Below, one piece after another: positions 37,441-50,360 of a DNA stretch of 64,000 bases (within the stretch, counting starts at the first letter, position 1; each line of letters begins with the position of its first letter). The notes beneath the pieces are model-generated. The model saw nothing but the letters and a program-made list of their open reading frames with translations, was not told the origin of the DNA and made no database searches. The stretch is from NCBI GenBank assembly GCA_021234535.1, contig CM037843.1, positions 6,156,820 through 6,220,819 on the forward strand, given 5' to 3'. The stretch comes from Stichopus chloronotus (Eukaryota > Echinodermata > Holothuroidea > Aspidochirotida > Stichopodidae). Position numbers and translations under genes: made by a program.

Positions 37441-38614
37441 CCACTCTCCTCACCCCTACTGTCCTACACACATGTACTTTGTATGGTAATTACTATAAGT
37501 AATGTTCAGTTCCTAAGTCACATTGGCTTCCAGTTGGTTCTGTCAGCAATCAAAGCTGAATTAATTGCAGCCACACTAGAACTATCATATGGATTGTGCC
37601 TGTTTCACTGAACAGGTTATATGAAAATAACAACAGTTTTATTTGGAAATAACGAAAAATTTACAAATAAGCAATGAATATATACGTCTGTATAAATAAA
37701 CAAAGCTGCAAGAGAAGGAAAACAGTAAACAAAACTTTATTTGTCAATCAATTCCTTGTTGACGAATCACAGAACAAGGATCAAATCATAACAATAACAA
37801 TGGCAGGAAAGACGTGCAAAAGATAAAGAAATACATAAATATGTGTGAAAATGTATATTCCTATCATTCGACGAAGACGACCAGAGAAGCCAAAGGCAAC
37901 CAGGGAAGGACCGATATCATCGTGGCCATCTTGTTTAAATACAGAAGCCATTGCATTCCATGTAAAAAAGCTAATCATAAAAATATAAACAGGGCTTGAT
38001 TAGCATGTTTTGTTACCATGGTTCACCGTAAATTATTTAACCATAGCATCCGAGACCCATGACAGTCACTGATAGAGCCAGGTTTAGAAACCTACATCAT
38101 CTTTAAACAGATTGAACTCGACTTCAAACTATTTGCTAGGAAGCGATTGCAGAATGTGCAGATCAGTTCACGTGAGATCCATCGTATTTGGCATGTGTGA
38201 AGTCTTTCGTTAGACAAGTTTTCCAGACGTAGAGAAATTAAAGGAAACTAATAGGGCCAGGATGGCGGGGGGGGGGGGCAGGTGTCACTCCTATCCAATC
38301 ATCATGCTGCACCCTTCGTCTTGAATGATGAATAGTAAAACAACACGTTGTCAATGTAACATTTAACACCTAATCAGTCTTAAAGGAGGACAGGTGGTTG
38401 TTCTGTGCGTCTTACCCAACTTTAAGCGTTTTCGTTTTGCAAATTGAGTATAAGCATATCTCTTTAACAAATTTGAAGCAGAAAATGATCTGCAAATGGC
38501 AAATTTAGTCGCAAAGTGCCCCGTTACATAGAATGGGTAATTTTTTAATTTTTGTTATGTTGGCGTCCAAAGATAATATTCATGAGTATGTGCTTTGTGC
38601 CTGTCCCTGGCTTG

Positions 38615-38708
38615 GCAGATGGAATGTTGTTGGTTGAAGGTCATCAATGTTTACCTGCAGAGTTCATGTGAACATCGATGACCTTTGACCCAACAACATT
38701 CCATCTGC
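38615..38708. other. 94-nt near-perfect inverted repeat (hairpin)
   Basis: The left arm 38615-38651 and right arm 38671-38708 pair over about 37 positions with few mismatches and one bulge, around a 19-nt loop. The arms begin GCAGATGGAATGTTGTTGG. Either a very short foldback element or a microRNA-precursor-like hairpin would look like this. The right arm contains TGACCTTTGACCC, a DR1-like motif shared with repeats elsewhere in the window. Confidence 0.8.
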
Positions 38709-39112
38709 AAAGAATTATTATGAAGAGTCAAAAACATATAGACACTTATACAGTATTATCTATGAGAGGTCAAAATACAAAAAAAAATGAACTCTTCCTT
38801 TTTAGTTAACTGTTATGATCTCCACCACCATCTATTTAATACACATCACCTGTACCAACCCCACCTCCACACAGAGAGGTAAGTAGCTGTGTGACAACAA
38901 TACGAAACTCAGAGCCTGCAAATCTACCTCCAGATTGTATTCCTTGCAATAAATCTCCACAAATTAAATGGCATATTGAAGTCACCAGTTGACCTTTGAC
39001 CTCTGCCCAGTGTCAACACATTAAAAAGAAGCTATTACATTTTGTTATGATTATAGCGTGTGATGGCATCTACCCCTCTTTAAATATATATCTTGTCCAC
39101 ACTTCTATGCAG

Positions 39113-39262
39113 GTGGCAGTGGGTTAACGGACCTAGACAGGCATGGCCTCTCAGCAAACACCTTAAAGCAACACCTCCAACCATTCACTGGTACACCTAT
39201 ACCGTATGTGTTCCTTTCATTGCCTGGTTCAATTTACCAGAATTGTCACCCATACAGTCTTG
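39113..39262 (+). CDS. Internal exon C of the + strand gene
   Basis: The acceptor is CTATGCAG (ending 39112). Entered in phase 1, as exon B leaves, the frame is open to either of two donors: ACC|GTATGT at 39204 (91-bp exon, phase 2) or TTG|GTAAGC at 39263 (150-bp exon, phase 1). The second donor is closer to consensus. The first part encodes GSGLTDLDRHGLSANTLKQH and continues through a Pro/Thr-rich stretch. One of the two other entry phases meets a stop within five codons, so phase agreement carries some weight. The protein remains unrecognised; with exons A and B it forms a low-complexity tail. Confidence 0.5.
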
Positions 39263-39985
39263 GTAAGCATTGTCATCTCTTAGTCATGGGTGCGTGCGCT
39301 GTCTGTCAGTGAATTCTGCTACATGTTTATTGTGGTTTAGAGTTTATGTTGTTGTAAAATACTCTCCTTTGGTCCAGGAGATAAATTGCCAGAAAATTAA
39401 GAGGGAATAGTCACTAGAAGCTTTTTTTTTTTGCCTCTATGGGACTTCACCGGCAAAATGATGGCATCCTTGGAAAAAAGGAAACACTTCCTCAGATTTA
39501 AATTGACGGTTGTGTAAAAATACAGGAATGTGCTTTGCCGACTATTGACTTTTCGTAATCCACACACCCGCCCCCCCCCCCCCCCCCACATCCCAATTCT
39601 TTTTCATCAATATGAGTGTCAAAAATTCTCATTGTACCAGACAAGCCGGTAACCGGACAAAGGAGCAGTGGAGCTGACCCCAAAATGCCACAACCCCCGC
39701 CCCCATCTCCTTTGTTATGGGCCTACGGAGAGATCATTCTTTGTGCAATACTGCTGTAAATTAAGGTAGCCAGCATGCTTGAGCCTCAGAAGTGGAAACT
39801 TCATGTAAGTTATGTATGTCGGCCTATGTTGTTCCAGTTGAATTCAAGCAATCCCCTTATCACTTCTGTCAGTAACAAAAACTGTTCCTTTCACATTTTT
39901 GACTGTCCCCTATTTTTTGCCCCCCCCCCCCCTTTTTTTTTGTGTCACATCCTATATTTACTTTTCATATGGCATCAGTATCGTC

Positions 39986-40218
39986 CAATGGTGGATACAA
40001 GTCCGGCAAAACTGGTGGTAGAGTGACATGGGGAGGGATTTTTATAACCGAATGCCCCAGATGCGATTTGGTGCAGAAAACAAAAAAAGTGTCCAACTGC
40101 GAATTTAGCTTTCTTCTAAAAAACATTTTTTTTTCCGTTGCTGTACTGTCTATTAACAATGTGTTTGTGTGGGACCATGCCCCTCCCCCCTCTTGACAGT
40201 CCCTTGGATCCGCCAGTG
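39986..40218. mobile_element. Probable MITE remnant with CACTGGCGGATCC-type ends
   Basis: The right end reads GGATCCGCCAGTG, the reverse complement of CACTGGCGGATCC. The left end CAATGGTGGATACAAG is an imperfect match in the inverse orientation. The 233-bp interior has no coding sequence. No convincing target-site duplication was seen, so the superfamily is left open. Confidence 0.45.
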
Positions 40219-42086
40219 ACATAATCGGATGACAAGCGTTATCGTGAAACTATGTTGAAGTTCTTCGTTGGGGACCCATTCGTTATGATGTGCCCCGGTT
40301 ATCATGATTTCACGTCCAGGGAATGAACAAGGCAGCTATTGGAATGTGCGTGGGCCTTCTTCCTTGAAGCATGGAAACGCTCCCTTTGTTTGTGATCATG
40401 GTAACGTGTTCGCCCCAAGCACATGATGAAGATCTTTAGTATGTATATCCCACTGACAAGTGAAGGGGTTCCTGCACGAGAGAGAATGATTTTTTCTATG
40501 CAGGTATTTCAAACCTCATGCCAATATTTTGTTCCTAACTCAAGTTATTACTTTTAAAAGAAGCAAAGATTTCGCTGCTCCAGATCGATCTCCGGTGCCA
40601 CGTAACAACAACAAATTATTACAAGAAGTGTTTATTTTATACCTTGACATTTGACATCAGTGAAAAGCGAGATGGTGTTTTATAGATTTAACTTAAAATG
40701 TCAAGGAAAGTTAAGGTCTTTTAAATCTTTAGATCTTTTAAACCGTCATTGTGATGTTTCTTTTAAGACCGTCAAAAGATAGTCATGAATTGCAAAAGAT
40801 ATTCAAGTAATTGTGCCTGTGTGACTTCACATTTTTTCCCCACATGATAATGCAATGTACCATTTTGAAACAGATATTTATTGAAACTCCATAACTTCCA
40901 AAAACTGAACATGCTATTGAGATGTGGTTTTCACAAACAAAGAGATGAAGTATTCCCATTCTTTTTTTCTTTTTTGGGGGGGCGGACAGTGATTAAGCAG
41001 GGGGATAGAACCACTCACTACTCATGGCTCCAGCCAATGTGAAGCGCGAGACCTATAAAGGGTGGAGTATAGGGGCAAATTCCCGACACTTCCCGGATGT
41101 TCCAAGCTGCATGTAACTAGTCTCATGCCTGGAATTCCTCAGTTAAAGAGATGATTAAAGTCAATGTATGAAAAATGGTAATAGGCCTATATATCAGATG
41201 GGGTGAGATGATACAAGAATCATAATGAATTATGCATCCTGTTTCATTTATTCCTAGAACTGTTGGCCAATACTGAAGGGGGAGGGGAGGGCTGAACATA
41301 CACTAAGCCCACACTTTTCTGTTGGTTGATAATGACCCATTTTAAGCTTGAAAATTAGGGGTAGACGGTTGAACCCTTTCTAACGCAACCAAGCGACGCA
41401 AAAACCGATTGGATTTTTTTTAGGGGAACTGTCGGGGTAAAACATGAGTTTGTTTTTGCATGCGACCGTGGTGAAATATTTTCAACCTTTTTAAAAAATG
41501 GAGATAAAGTACTTCCAAGTAAACGAATTGACATACCTTTAAGTAGTAGAATTGACGTACTTTTCAATAGTAGTATGACAGAATATTGGCCATAGCTTTG
41601 TAAGTTGGCACTGACAACCAATACTTTTTCGAGCTTTTTATTTTTATTTTAAGTCAGCGTTAGGGTTGGAAAAAATACAGGGTCATTTTTTCCAGAATGT
41701 ATCATTAATATCCAAAGTTTTGATTGCCTGTTCAGGAGGTCTATTGCCAATGCGTCCTGCGTGAAATAAATATGCCGGCCGTTCTGCTGTGGATTCCTTC
41801 CCCTAGCTCGACGCCTACACTCGTATACTACGTATAAGCAAAAGGCGCTTGTATGGCCAATTGAAACCTCAAATCAACGACTTCACACATTCATGAACAT
41901 CTTGTTTCGACTGTGTTTTCAATCCGTTTAGTCTTAGTAGTCTTCAACGTCTAAAAAAAGATCGCTCTTGTGAAGCCAATGTTTCCCAGTTCCCTTCCCC
42001 AACTTCGTTTATGTATCATCCCTCTCGCCCCTCACCCCCCCCCCCTTTTTTTCTTTGCTTTCCTTCATTTTTAACGTCATCCATAG

Positions 42087-42322
42087 AGTCCTCAAAATTT
42101 CTGTGGGGCGGCACTCTGACATCAGCCTTACAACCGTTATCTTCAATACCAGAATCCAATTTTGAGAGGGTTAAGTCTTGGGACGTATTATCTTCATCCA
42201 TTTGGTACGTGCACACCACCCTTGATTTAACTCACCCGTGCAATATGGTTATTAGCACCACATCAAAGCCCACTGATAGACTTTCAAAAAAACACGTGAC
42301 CATGGTAGCTGTCGAGATGTGA
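42087..42322 (+). CDS. Candidate terminal exon of the + strand gene
   Basis: A strong pyrimidine tract (C11 then T7, CTTTGCTTTCC) leads to an acceptor CATCCATAG at 42078-42086. Entered in phase 1, as exon C leaves from its better donor, the frame is open for 77 codons to a TGA. This fits a last coding exon. Against it, the same DNA read on the minus strand gives an acidic open frame that looks at least as coding-like, and a 77-codon open frame is within chance. No polyadenylation signal was assigned. Confidence 0.22.
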
Positions 42323-42719
42323 TGACTTCTTCGTAGCTAAAATCAACTTGCGACATTATGTAGCTTGCTGCCGTTTTGGTTCATGCAGCAGTCTGCATGT
42401 TAGCTGTTAGCTTCGTCAAGATGAGTTTCAGCCGCCTCTCCTCTCAACCCCCCTCCTTCTTCATTCAAATCTTAGGAAAACCTTCACACGACCTTACCAT
42501 TCGCAATTCATTTTGTTTTGCAACAGTTGCTAACGGAAACTGATAAACGCAATGCGATGGCAACTCCTATACAAGGCGCACGTACCGTGAGTTCTAAAGA
42601 GCACTATCTTGATTGTTTTTTTTTTTTCTTTTTTTCATTTTTAACATACAATTTTTTTATGATTCTCTATGAACCGATTGAATGATTTTTATATGAACAC
42701 ACTAAGGACGGAAAGCTCT

Positions 42720-42966
42720 TTAAGATAGACATTTACAGACTTTTACATCATGTTGGCAGAGAGGGAGCCTGTAGAGTGTGTGTTTGTCAAAGATCGGCCG
42801 ACCTATGCATTCGGGAAAGACCTCGCTGAAGAGGATGGGAGGAATGTTCAGCAGCCTCCGACACCATTTGCATAAACAGCCAATAATTGAACTCGATTCA
42901 GATTCAAACCCTGTACCTTCCACGTTCTGTGTGCATATGTACAGCTTTACCAACTGAACCATGAAG
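42720..42966 (-). mobile_element. tRNA-derived SINE-like segment
   Basis: On the minus strand the first 85 bases resemble a tRNA: GGTTCAGTTGGTAAAGC (D-arm, A-box-like) and, about 40 bases on, GGTTTGAATCT (T-arm, B-box-like, with GTTTGA for GTTCGA). The acceptor stem does not close into a good cloverleaf, so this is a tRNA-derived element or tRNA pseudogene and not a working tRNA. The extent of the SINE body beyond it is a guess. Confidence 0.4.
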
Positions 42967-45650
42967 CAATTCCTGACGGTGTATTCGTCAAGTAATATAT
43001 TTAAATGATGTATAAGTTAAACGGTGTTCCCGCAAACGTTGCAATAACACATTAATAATAAAAAACAAAACACGATTTAATGTGTAGATTACTGCAGCAA
43101 GTAAGTTCAGATGTAATTCAAAATTTGCGCTGGACGATATGAAAACTTTGGACCAATCAGCTTAATAACACAAATAAACCTTTGAACACGCACGGTAAGC
43201 TGTGAGCACATACACAAGTCGTCGTATTCTGCGTATACCGTACTATGCCAGCAACGCATGACGTCACAAAAATGCATAGGCACCTATACATGCCGCGAAA
43301 TAGCGAAGAACAACTAACTAGAAGACTAATGTTAGACTTAGGAATAGTTCAGATACCTGGGCTATATGAAACATTTTACCATGTCTGGCAAAGCTGAAAC
43401 AAAACATGCAGCCGTTGCCAGGGCGTATTTGAGGTTATATGCAGTCAGCAGACAAACAAAAGTTTCAGTGCAAGTTTTGCCTACGTCATCAAATGGATTG
43501 ACAAGACGTCGCAAGTTAATGCCGTCTTAAAGAGACAACATTGTAATTAAAGCTCATTGTATTGTCAGCTCCTTAATGTAGCTGTTTGGAGTTTAATAAT
43601 TACATTTCAAAATTAACTACAGTTAAAAGGGCTAGAAAAATAGCTGTTACTAGACGTAGCATTTTCAAATTTGTAGCATTAACAAGTTACTTTGTCTTTG
43701 AATTGAATGTGTTTACCGTTATACTGTAACTTAGAACAACCGTGGTAACAGATTGGATTGTGAGTCAATGGTGTGCATGCTACACATATTTTATAGGCCA
43801 TCAGAACAACTAATCATGTGGTACAAACAAGTCCGTTGTTAGGGAGGGGGTCAGTGGGCAAGTCCCCGCAAAAAAAATTCCCCCTTAAAATTTCTATAGG
43901 TGAAAAAAACGATCAACAAAATTAAGTCATATTTGCAGGTGGGTTCCCCCTCCGCGCTATTTCTGTGACTGCCCCATATAAAGTTCTGACCTGGCTCCGG
44001 GCCTGGGTACAATTTACAGCTCACAAGGGAAAAGTATCATATGCACGCCTTCTACTCCAGGTGATGTGCTCCGAGGTCTACATTTAAGTAACACTGCGGA
44101 CGCCTGATTGCGTGAATACTTCATCCTTCTTCCCTCCCCCCCCCCTTTTCTGCCCCCGCCACTCATGTGTGCCTATTGCTTTAAGGTAAATGTATGCTTC
44201 CCTCGGGCCAACATCATATAGTCGACTAGACAAGTAGTCATTTCAAGATCTCTATCCATCGTGAGGAATTTCAGTTCTCTATCTACATCTGAGATTCTTC
44301 TTGTGTTGTCTTTTTACAAATGTCACACAAGTCCCCCCCCCCCCATTGCCATGCGTACCCTCACCGTGCACACCCACATTCTCCTCCTCCCCCCCCCCCC
44401 TACTCTCCTCGTTTGCGTGTCTCAAGTCTTAATTATTATCAGACATAACAATGTTACGAGAATCATTTTAACATTTGAATGTTTACCCGCCAAAGCTGCT
44501 GAACTTGGTGGATCTCCTCGTCCTGGTGGGCCGCTCCGTCGTTTGGTTAGTTTTGTCATCTGATCAATTAGAATAACAAACAGAATGTCTCAATCAGTAT
44601 AAGATGTAAAATCGTAAGACCAAGCCAGTCGATAAGAGTAGGGCTGCACCACAGTGTCGGCCAACATTCTAGACTGGTTACACTGACTCCGGCCCGGTTA
44701 TTTATGATGTTGCTTCGTATTCATTTCACGTGGGGCTCGAAAGGAGAAACATCTACGTAATACAGGGAACCACTCATATGTCAAAGGGCACCAACTAAAA
44801 TTATCATCTGTGAACCTCAATTCAACGTTCCATCCTCCCGCCACACAGTCATGCAGCTTGTGAAAATAAGTTTGTATGTATTTATGTCAGTATTCTCCTC
44901 GGTTTTTTCTTTTTTTTTCTTGGGGAAGGGGGGAGTTCCCATCACGAGTAAAGATCAACCCTTCCCTCACCTGAAATAGCGACTCCCCTCTGAAAAGAAT
45001 TCCGCTCCCCTCGACTGACAAAAATGATGATACTCTACTGTCGTCACGGTTACAAACAGCAAGAAATCGTCTCCAAGAGTGGCATCATTTTCCATTCTTA
45101 ACGCGTAGTGAACCCCCCCCCCCCCTCTCTCTCGCTCTCTCTCACGGAAAAATCTATGGGAACACAGTATGTATGACGTGATAGAGTTGTGGCGTCTCCA
45201 TTTAACATCATCAACAGGAAAAACGTCACAGGAGAGATGACTAAGTGAGATAAGTCGAAACTATTATACCGTGTGATCTAAATAATGCTCGTAAATAAAG
45301 CATACGCCTACTGCGACTCCTCTCAAATCATATTTCCAGTGGCCACTTACTAGCAATAAATTTGGAGGTCGTCTGATTCAGCAGAGATTACCGTTCAGAA
45401 GGGATGTGGGACAAAAATAATATGTTGATTGAAATGATTCGAATTACATGGGATCGTCCTTCAGAAACTGAAGGAGCTGCCGGGAAGTCAAAGATTATGC
45501 TCTTCCAATATTGCGGACTATATCGCATTTCCGTGCAATAAAATTAAATTACTATTCAAGACTGATGATTTACTACCCTACAGACTATACTGTACTAGAC
45601 CGATAAGTACACACACAGATAAACACACACATGGGTGGAATTTCCGTTAT

Positions 45651-45652
45651 AT

Positions 45653-45740
<88 letters not shown>

Positions 45741-45865
45741 ATAATTATACATATATAATAATAATTATATATATATATAATAATTATATATATGTAATAA
45801 TTATATATATATAATAATTATATATATATATATATATAAAATATATTATATATATATATATATCA
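45651..45865. repeat. AT microsatellite, about 200 bp
   Basis: A long AT dinucleotide run followed by AT blocks broken by AATAATAATT. It directly precedes the 46-kb repeat array. Confidence 0.95.
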
Positions 45866-45879
45866 CGGTAGTTTAAAAT

Positions 45880-46600
45880 TTTCAAAATTTCACCAGTTGA
45901 CCCCAAATGACCTTTGACCTCCACCAAAACCAATTGTATTCTGGTACACTTAAACACTAAGTAAGTGGTACACTTACATACTAAGTGTGGTATTTGTCCA
46001 AGCTTCCTTTCGTGAGATATCGTATTTATAAATTTTACACAATATGACCCCTGTTGACCCAAATGATCTATGACATTCACCAAAATTGAAAAGGTCCTTG
46101 TACCTAATGTGGTGCACCTACATACCAAATATGAGTTTCGTCCAAGCTTCCATTCTTGAGTTATCGTGTTTACAACGTTTTCAGAGCCCAAATGACCTTA
46201 GACCACCAAAATCAATACGATTCTTTTACTCAATGTGGTACACCTACATACTAAATATGACATTTGTCCAAGGTTTAGTTCATGACACATCGAGTTTACA
46301 AGATTTACATAATTTGACCTCTGTTGGCCCCAAATGACCTTTGACCTCCACCAAAATTAAGAGGGCTCTTGTTCCCAATTTGGTACACTTACAAGCTAAA
46401 TATGAAATTTGTCCCATTTTTAATTTATGAGGTATCGTGTTTACAAGATTTACACAATTTGAGAACTGTTGACCCCAATTGACCTTTGACCTCACCAAAA
46501 CCAACAGGGTTCTTGTGTATACCAAACATGTGATTGGCCCAAGCTTTCCTTCTTGAGATATCGTGTTTACAAGGTAGGCGTCACAAACATACATACGTAG
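45880..46600. repeat. 135-155-bp tandem array with TGACCTTTGACCT motifs, 5 copies
   Basis: Units are marked by TTGACCCCAAATGACCTTTG at or near 45897, 46054, 46186, 46324 and 46469. Each is followed by CACCAAAA, TGGTACACNTACATACTAAA and TCGTGTTTACAA. Copies are diverged. Read on the minus strand, the unit stays open and gives a repeated peptide (LVLVEVKGHLG...), which accounts for two open frames of over 100 codons; I regard these as repeat read-through. Three units keep an intact TGACCTTTGACCT (45908, 46335, 46480). Confidence 0.85.
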
Positions 46601-49600
46601 AAGCACAAATATACACACGTATTCACATATACATATCTACATATGCCATGCATGATAACAAAGGTTATGATTATCATAGACATCAAAAAGTGATCATTAT
46701 CTCCATGTTTATCACAGCATCACAGTAACACTACGGTGCAAATACGAATAACTTGCATCCGATTTAGGGTGGGCTCAGTTTGTGAGTGCACAATAGTCTT
46801 AACAAGGTTAAGCCAAACGTTACGTTTATGAAATATATATTGATATTGTATAAAGTGTGTTGCAGGTTGAAATAATTCATCTTAATGTTCATTTGATACA
46901 CGGAGTAGTCAACCCACGATGCAATCTTGAATTACTCTTTATGAAAGAACCTATAGAGTACCCGAATCTTGTTCAACATTTGCTGGCCTCGTCTACCTTT
47001 TACTCATGCATTCTTTCTTATGATATATGTAACGCTGCCGAGGATGCCCTTGGTAGTTCGCTTGATTGATGGAATGGTTGTGTCAATAAATATGTTATCT
47101 TAAGAAAGTGCAAAAGGATGCCACGTCTGCCCGGTCGTCGGGAGAGACGGTTTGGTGATGTCTTCTCACCGAGGTGCACTTCATTTGCATATGAATTAAA
47201 AGCGGCTCATATGTATGAAGATTGCAGAACGATGAAAATTGCTTTGTGGAAATCGACACCGTTTGGGCCGATCCGCGTAAATCAAACCCGGTTTTAGAGG
47301 CTGCCTTTTACTAAATAAAACAAAACGTAGAAACGATTCCTCCACTGATTTAAGTAACATCGGTAATTTGTTGAAACACAAACAGTTGTAAACTGTTGTC
47401 GATTTATGTAACCTGACATCGTAAACAACGAATGTACATCACAGAATGTTGTAATTTTGGTTGTTCATATGTATTTCGGTTTAAAGTCTTTTGACAATAT
47501 ATTTCTGCCACGACCGGTGCTGTTTTTGTTATCTACTGGTAATGTGTTTTTGACATTTTCTTTCTTTTTGTGTAGTTAGGTGAATAACAACTTACATAAA
47601 TCAAATTTGATACCTGAATAAAGGGGAACCACGAAACGCGAAAGTATCAGGTGGATTGGATATTTTATTCCTAAGTCACCATTGGAAAATTGTTTTGCAT
47701 CCAGGTGCTGATTCTATGATGTATTAAATCCTTGCTTGTTTCGGGATTTCGTACACACGGCGCTACTCCGTCGACTTCGCAGGGGACTAAACCGCTCACG
47801 CAGACGCCATAATTCAAAATCAGTTTTTAATGAAATGCAGCACTGGAGTATCGTAAAGCCTTTTCAGCTCAGTGCAGTATATATTTAACACGCTAGTTGT
47901 ATACATTACTACGTCCGGGTAACCTTTTATGAACATCTCCAGCTGTCAAAGTCCTACAGGCAAGCAGTCACCGACGGAGGCTGTCTCTTTTACACGCACT
48001 TGACGTTCAAAGCCTTGTTGCGTGTGCTCCACGATGGATACACTTTATTAATTCCATGCATTCCTGATGACACCCGTTTATACTCTTTTGGTACTGACAT
48101 AGGCCTACATATACGCCAAAGTTTTGTGTGGTCCGCTCTTTGGTGCGATCACAGGCGGTGGCAACATGAACAATTTACCTGCTTATTCACTACAAATATG
48201 CTTCCCTTGCAAGAGGAAGAGTGAGAGGCCAAGGACCTCGCTCCGGGCCACGGTTACCCCACCTTTTCACGTAAGCAGCCATGTCTAGTGACGTCATTTG
48301 CAGTCGTTCGCAGCATTATTTGCGGTCAGCAGTCAATTACCTCTCTATGTATAGTACAGTAACTTTTCGTCAAAGATTTGGTGCCGTGTTGATGTACTTT
48401 GCTAACAACGTTACAAGTGGAGTCATCTTCTTTAGATGTATTTACTGTCAGCAGTAGAGAAGAACTATATTACGAACTATGTTAATAAGTTACTAACAAA
48501 GACAAAGTTAACCTTTACACGACCTGGATATGTTGTAGCACATATATTTCTTTGAGTACCCACGTCTCAGTGACGTCTAGGATCGAATGCAATGACACTG
48601 CAAAGGTAAACGTACAGCCTATTCTTCTTCTTATTATTATTAATATTTTTTTTCGACAGTATTGCATCAGCAACACTGAGTGATTCTTCTTCCCGGCACA
48701 CACAATCGTCCATGCATGTCATCTAAAGTTTGTCTACGAAAGCAACTTTAAATTTAGCTACTCTTTAGCAGTACTATCTTTGTATCTGTTCCCTCTTCCT
48801 TTCGACTGTAAACAATTAAACTACAAAATACTTAAGTGGCATTTTGTTCCCTTTGTTACAGCTTTAAATCGAACACTTACACTTATATCAGAGGATCACG
48901 TGATGTAATTGTTACATTTCATCGCCCCTCCCCTTTTTTATTGCTTCTTTTGTAAAAGTTCATCATACCGTAAATGACACGTTTTTAATTACTCATTTTA
49001 CAGTATGATGCAGTGCGTGCGTGAAGAGTAGCTTAAACATCAGACCCTTAAGACTTGGGTGCTTGTAGAAACAGATTACTCTCTTTGAATTCGTCCATTA
49101 TGAAACGTCTCGTTATGAAACGTCAGCACCAGTATGTTTCATATATCAGGATACATTCGGAGCGTCTCTATTGACAGCTTATCCAAGGAAAAAGAACATT
49201 TTTTATTTTAATTTGCAGTTAACCTAAAGTAAATTGATATGAATATAATTTGACATGACTATATTTTTCAATACTTAAATGCCTTTCGCTACATATGCTT
49301 TAAGTCGATAACTACACATATTTGGTGGGGATGAAAGACGAAAAGACTCACATGCATGTTCTCGATATTCCTTATTTGTTGGGTGTTTCGTTCTTCCGGT
49401 TCCACTGGAAGTAGAGGCAGTATCTACTATTTACACCCCCCCCCCCCAACCACGCACACATTCACATACCTCAGTTTTCACATACCTCAGTTCCTATATA
49501 CGGTTTTTGACAAGAGGGGCCCTCATTACACATAATAAGACTTTTTTGGCTGTTTTAGATATTTACCTTCCTCCGCCCTCTACTGTAAGGGTGTCGTGCC

Positions 49601-50255
49601 AACGTCCCCTGCCCTGTGTATAGGGTGGAATTGCCTAATTTGATCGTTGTCGTACAATCCATTTGAAGAAAATGTTATGGCGACTTCCGTAAGTCAGTCA
49701 GTCCGTCAGTGCTGTTTCAGAGTTTCCTGGTAAAAATTAATGCTGTATATACTCCAGTTGTCATCAACGCCCGCCTCTTCTGTAAAACCCCTTGGGACCT
49801 GGTACGATCTTCAGCTACATTTTATCAATCAGGAGAGAAGATGGTGAGTTGACGAAATGTAAAAGCAATCGATTTACACCCAATGATAAAGTCGGCAACA
49901 TCTTAAGCGAGCCTATAATGTTATCACGCCACTAACATTAATGCTTTGTTTCTTTTGCTGTCATACCCATGCCCTCGGGATACAACAATGGAGAAAATAA
50001 GTCCAATCTTTAATTCGATGATTCTATGACTAGACTTTGCAACAATACGATGAACTTGTTTTACAATAACATCAATGGTCGTCTTTGGTTTCAAGAGCTG
50101 TGCCTTGAAGCAGCTTTCTACTTCAAAGATATGACTGAGTCCATCGAGATATCGACAAAAAAACATTGTACCATCTCAGTGTTGAAAGTATCTTTAGAAA
50201 TCACTTATTAAAGGCCAGGTGACATGCACCTAGCGATAGCTTTCCTCAGAGTGTT

Positions 50256-50360
50256 GCAAAGCGGAACCCGGAATCACCATCCGCTGTGGGGACAGCCACA
50301 GAAGCTCTACGCAGGCTAACTCTGGTCCTGATCATGACCTCTTTAATCGTACTTGCCTGT
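50256..50360 (+). other. Weak candidate exon
   Basis: After a fair acceptor (GCTTTCCTCAG) the sequence is open in all three frames for 20 or more codons and is richer in GC than its surroundings. It could be a further exon of the + strand gene. There is no way to choose a frame from this sequence alone. Confidence 0.15.

Larger units (their letters stand above)
23564..39112 (+). other. Large intron (about 15.5 kb) between exons B and C
   Basis: It runs from the donor at 23564 to the acceptor CTATGCAG ending at 39112. No secure exon lies inside. A candidate at about 33472-33589 has a donor but the wrong phase. Stretches 23.6-28.3, 29.1-31.5, 32.5-35.4 and 36.3-37.2 kb show nothing I can name beyond short simple repeats. 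Tandem repeats, a hAT-type MITE, a hairpin and a possible regulatory island are listed separately. Confidence 0.45.

Noticed and set aside
37096..37611. Pro-rich and Gly-rich open frames of 80-124 codons
   Set aside because: They are products of the C-rich minisatellite. All three frames are open in the repeat, and there is no splice or start context.
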